This document shows, piece by piece, positions 46,449 to 46,862 of a DNA stretch of 46,862 bases (position 1 is the stretch's first letter; each line of letters opens with the position of its first letter). Source of the stretch: a virus. Position numbers and translations under genes: made by a program. The notes below the pieces were generated by a model that did not search any database, was not told where the DNA came from, and saw only the letters and a list, made by a program, of their open reading frames with translations. The stretch is from positions 1 through 46,862 of IMG/VR virus record IMGVR_UViG_3300037247_000450; one strand, written 5' to 3'.

Positions 46449-46790
46449 ATGGCTGATGAACACGCCGTTGTAATGACCCCCGACCAGCTTGAATCGCTGG
46501 TCAAAGCCGCCCGCGCACCCGTCGTGGACGAGGCTGCTCTCAGGTCGAAAGAACAATCGCGTCTAAGAATGCGCGAGAAGATTGCGAAGAAGCGCCGCAA
46601 TGACGAGGCGAAGTACGAACTCTGTGGCCATCTGCGCGAAGACAACACCAGTCGTATTGCGTGGATGACTAACTCAGATGGTGTGCGCCGAGGTGTGTGC
46701 CAGTTCTGCGGCATGACCTGTGCGCCTGACCATAAAGAGTATGACCGTCTCATTCGCATTCCCACCCGCGCACCCCACATCGTAGGGTAA
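46449..46790 (+). CDS. Small protein with a Cys/His zinc-binding-like C-terminal half, allele B
   Basis: The protein has 113 residues, nearly identical to 1478-1819. The CQFCGMTC cluster is conserved and differences are mostly conservative. It directly follows the allele-B-specific small gene. Confidence 0.8.
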   Translation: MADEHAVVMTPDQLESLVKAARAPVVDEAALRSKEQSRLRMREKIAKKRRNDEAKYELCGHLREDNTSRIAWMTNSDGVRRGVCQFCGMTCAPDHKEYDRLIRIPTRAPHIVG

Positions 46791-46800
46791 GAGGTAGTCG

Positions 46801-46862
46801 ATGGCGACTACTAAGACCCTACAGGAGACAGTGGATTGGGCGCGGACGTTCACTAAGTTAGT
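46801..46862 (+). CDS. Connector protein, allele B (3'-truncated)
   Basis: The first 20 codons are the same as those of 1829-2518, with synonymous changes only, cut by the window end. Confidence 0.8.
   Translation, partial: MATTKTLQETVDWARTFTKL

Larger units (their letters stand above)
46449..46862. repeat. Right flank of the terminal homology (copy B)
   Basis: Partner of 1478-1890, running to the end of the window. Confidence 0.9.

Noticed and set aside
1-46862. Integrase, lysogeny repressor pair or attachment site
   Set aside because: No tyrosine or serine recombinase motifs were found. The winged-helix-like gene at 33942 alone does not indicate lysogeny.

Overview
The window looks like nearly one complete genome of a tailed double-stranded DNA phage (Caudoviricetes), probably short-tailed. 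It has terminase, a P22/N4-like portal, an N4-gp56-type capsid protein, nozzle-like tail genes and a very long internal (ejection-type) virion protein. I see no tape-measure, tail-tube or sheath genes and no phage RNA polymerase. The host is not identified. Sec signal peptides, an RlpA-like protein and an M15-type endolysin would suit a Gram-negative host. Base composition is moderately GC-rich and promoters are sigma70-like.

Layout. (1) 1-12459, plus strand: capsid-associated proteins, connector, beta-helix fibre, nozzle-like protein, a tail protein with a C-terminal Hint domain, ejection proteins and a small membrane protein. (2) 12434-33013, minus strand: early, replication and lysis genes. 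These are a UDG-exonuclease-family A polymerase fusion, a RepA-like ATPase, ClpP, nucleotide-metabolism enzymes, M15 endolysin, RNase H-like exonuclease, a candidate SSB, an RlpA-like protein, a Sak4-like ATPase, a Cas4-like nuclease, a MoxR/metallopeptidase-VWA operon and two HNH genes (one on the plus strand). (3) 33014-35177: a control region with a CTAG-dense block, divergent promoters, three small plus-strand genes, a terminator, TTAGWCTAA boxes and a strong late promoter. (4) 35178-46862, plus strand: structural genes, small terminase, two very basic peptides, holin-like protein, large terminase, portal, scaffold, capsid and the capsid-associated locus.

The most unusual feature is a family of about 25 small minus-strand proteins (about 40-106 residues) placed between almost all early genes. 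Nearly all have an upstream Cys pair and all end with C-x2-[C/H]-x-(mostly R)-x2-G/N-hydrophobic-x-W as the last residue. In most of them the last Trp codon and stop overlap the next gene's start (TATGGTRA), or the stop lies inside the next ribosome-binding site. Two places show recent gain of members: a tandem triplet with a 29-nt repeat, and one member bracketed by a 22-nt direct repeat that copies the start of the polymerase gene. I do not recognise this family.

The two window ends are homologous but not identical (about 1.9-2.3 kb). Conserved flanks surround two divergent capsid-associated genes, and one extra small gene is present only at the right end. The simplest reading is an assembly of a genome of about 44.6-45 kb that closed onto a different strain's allele.
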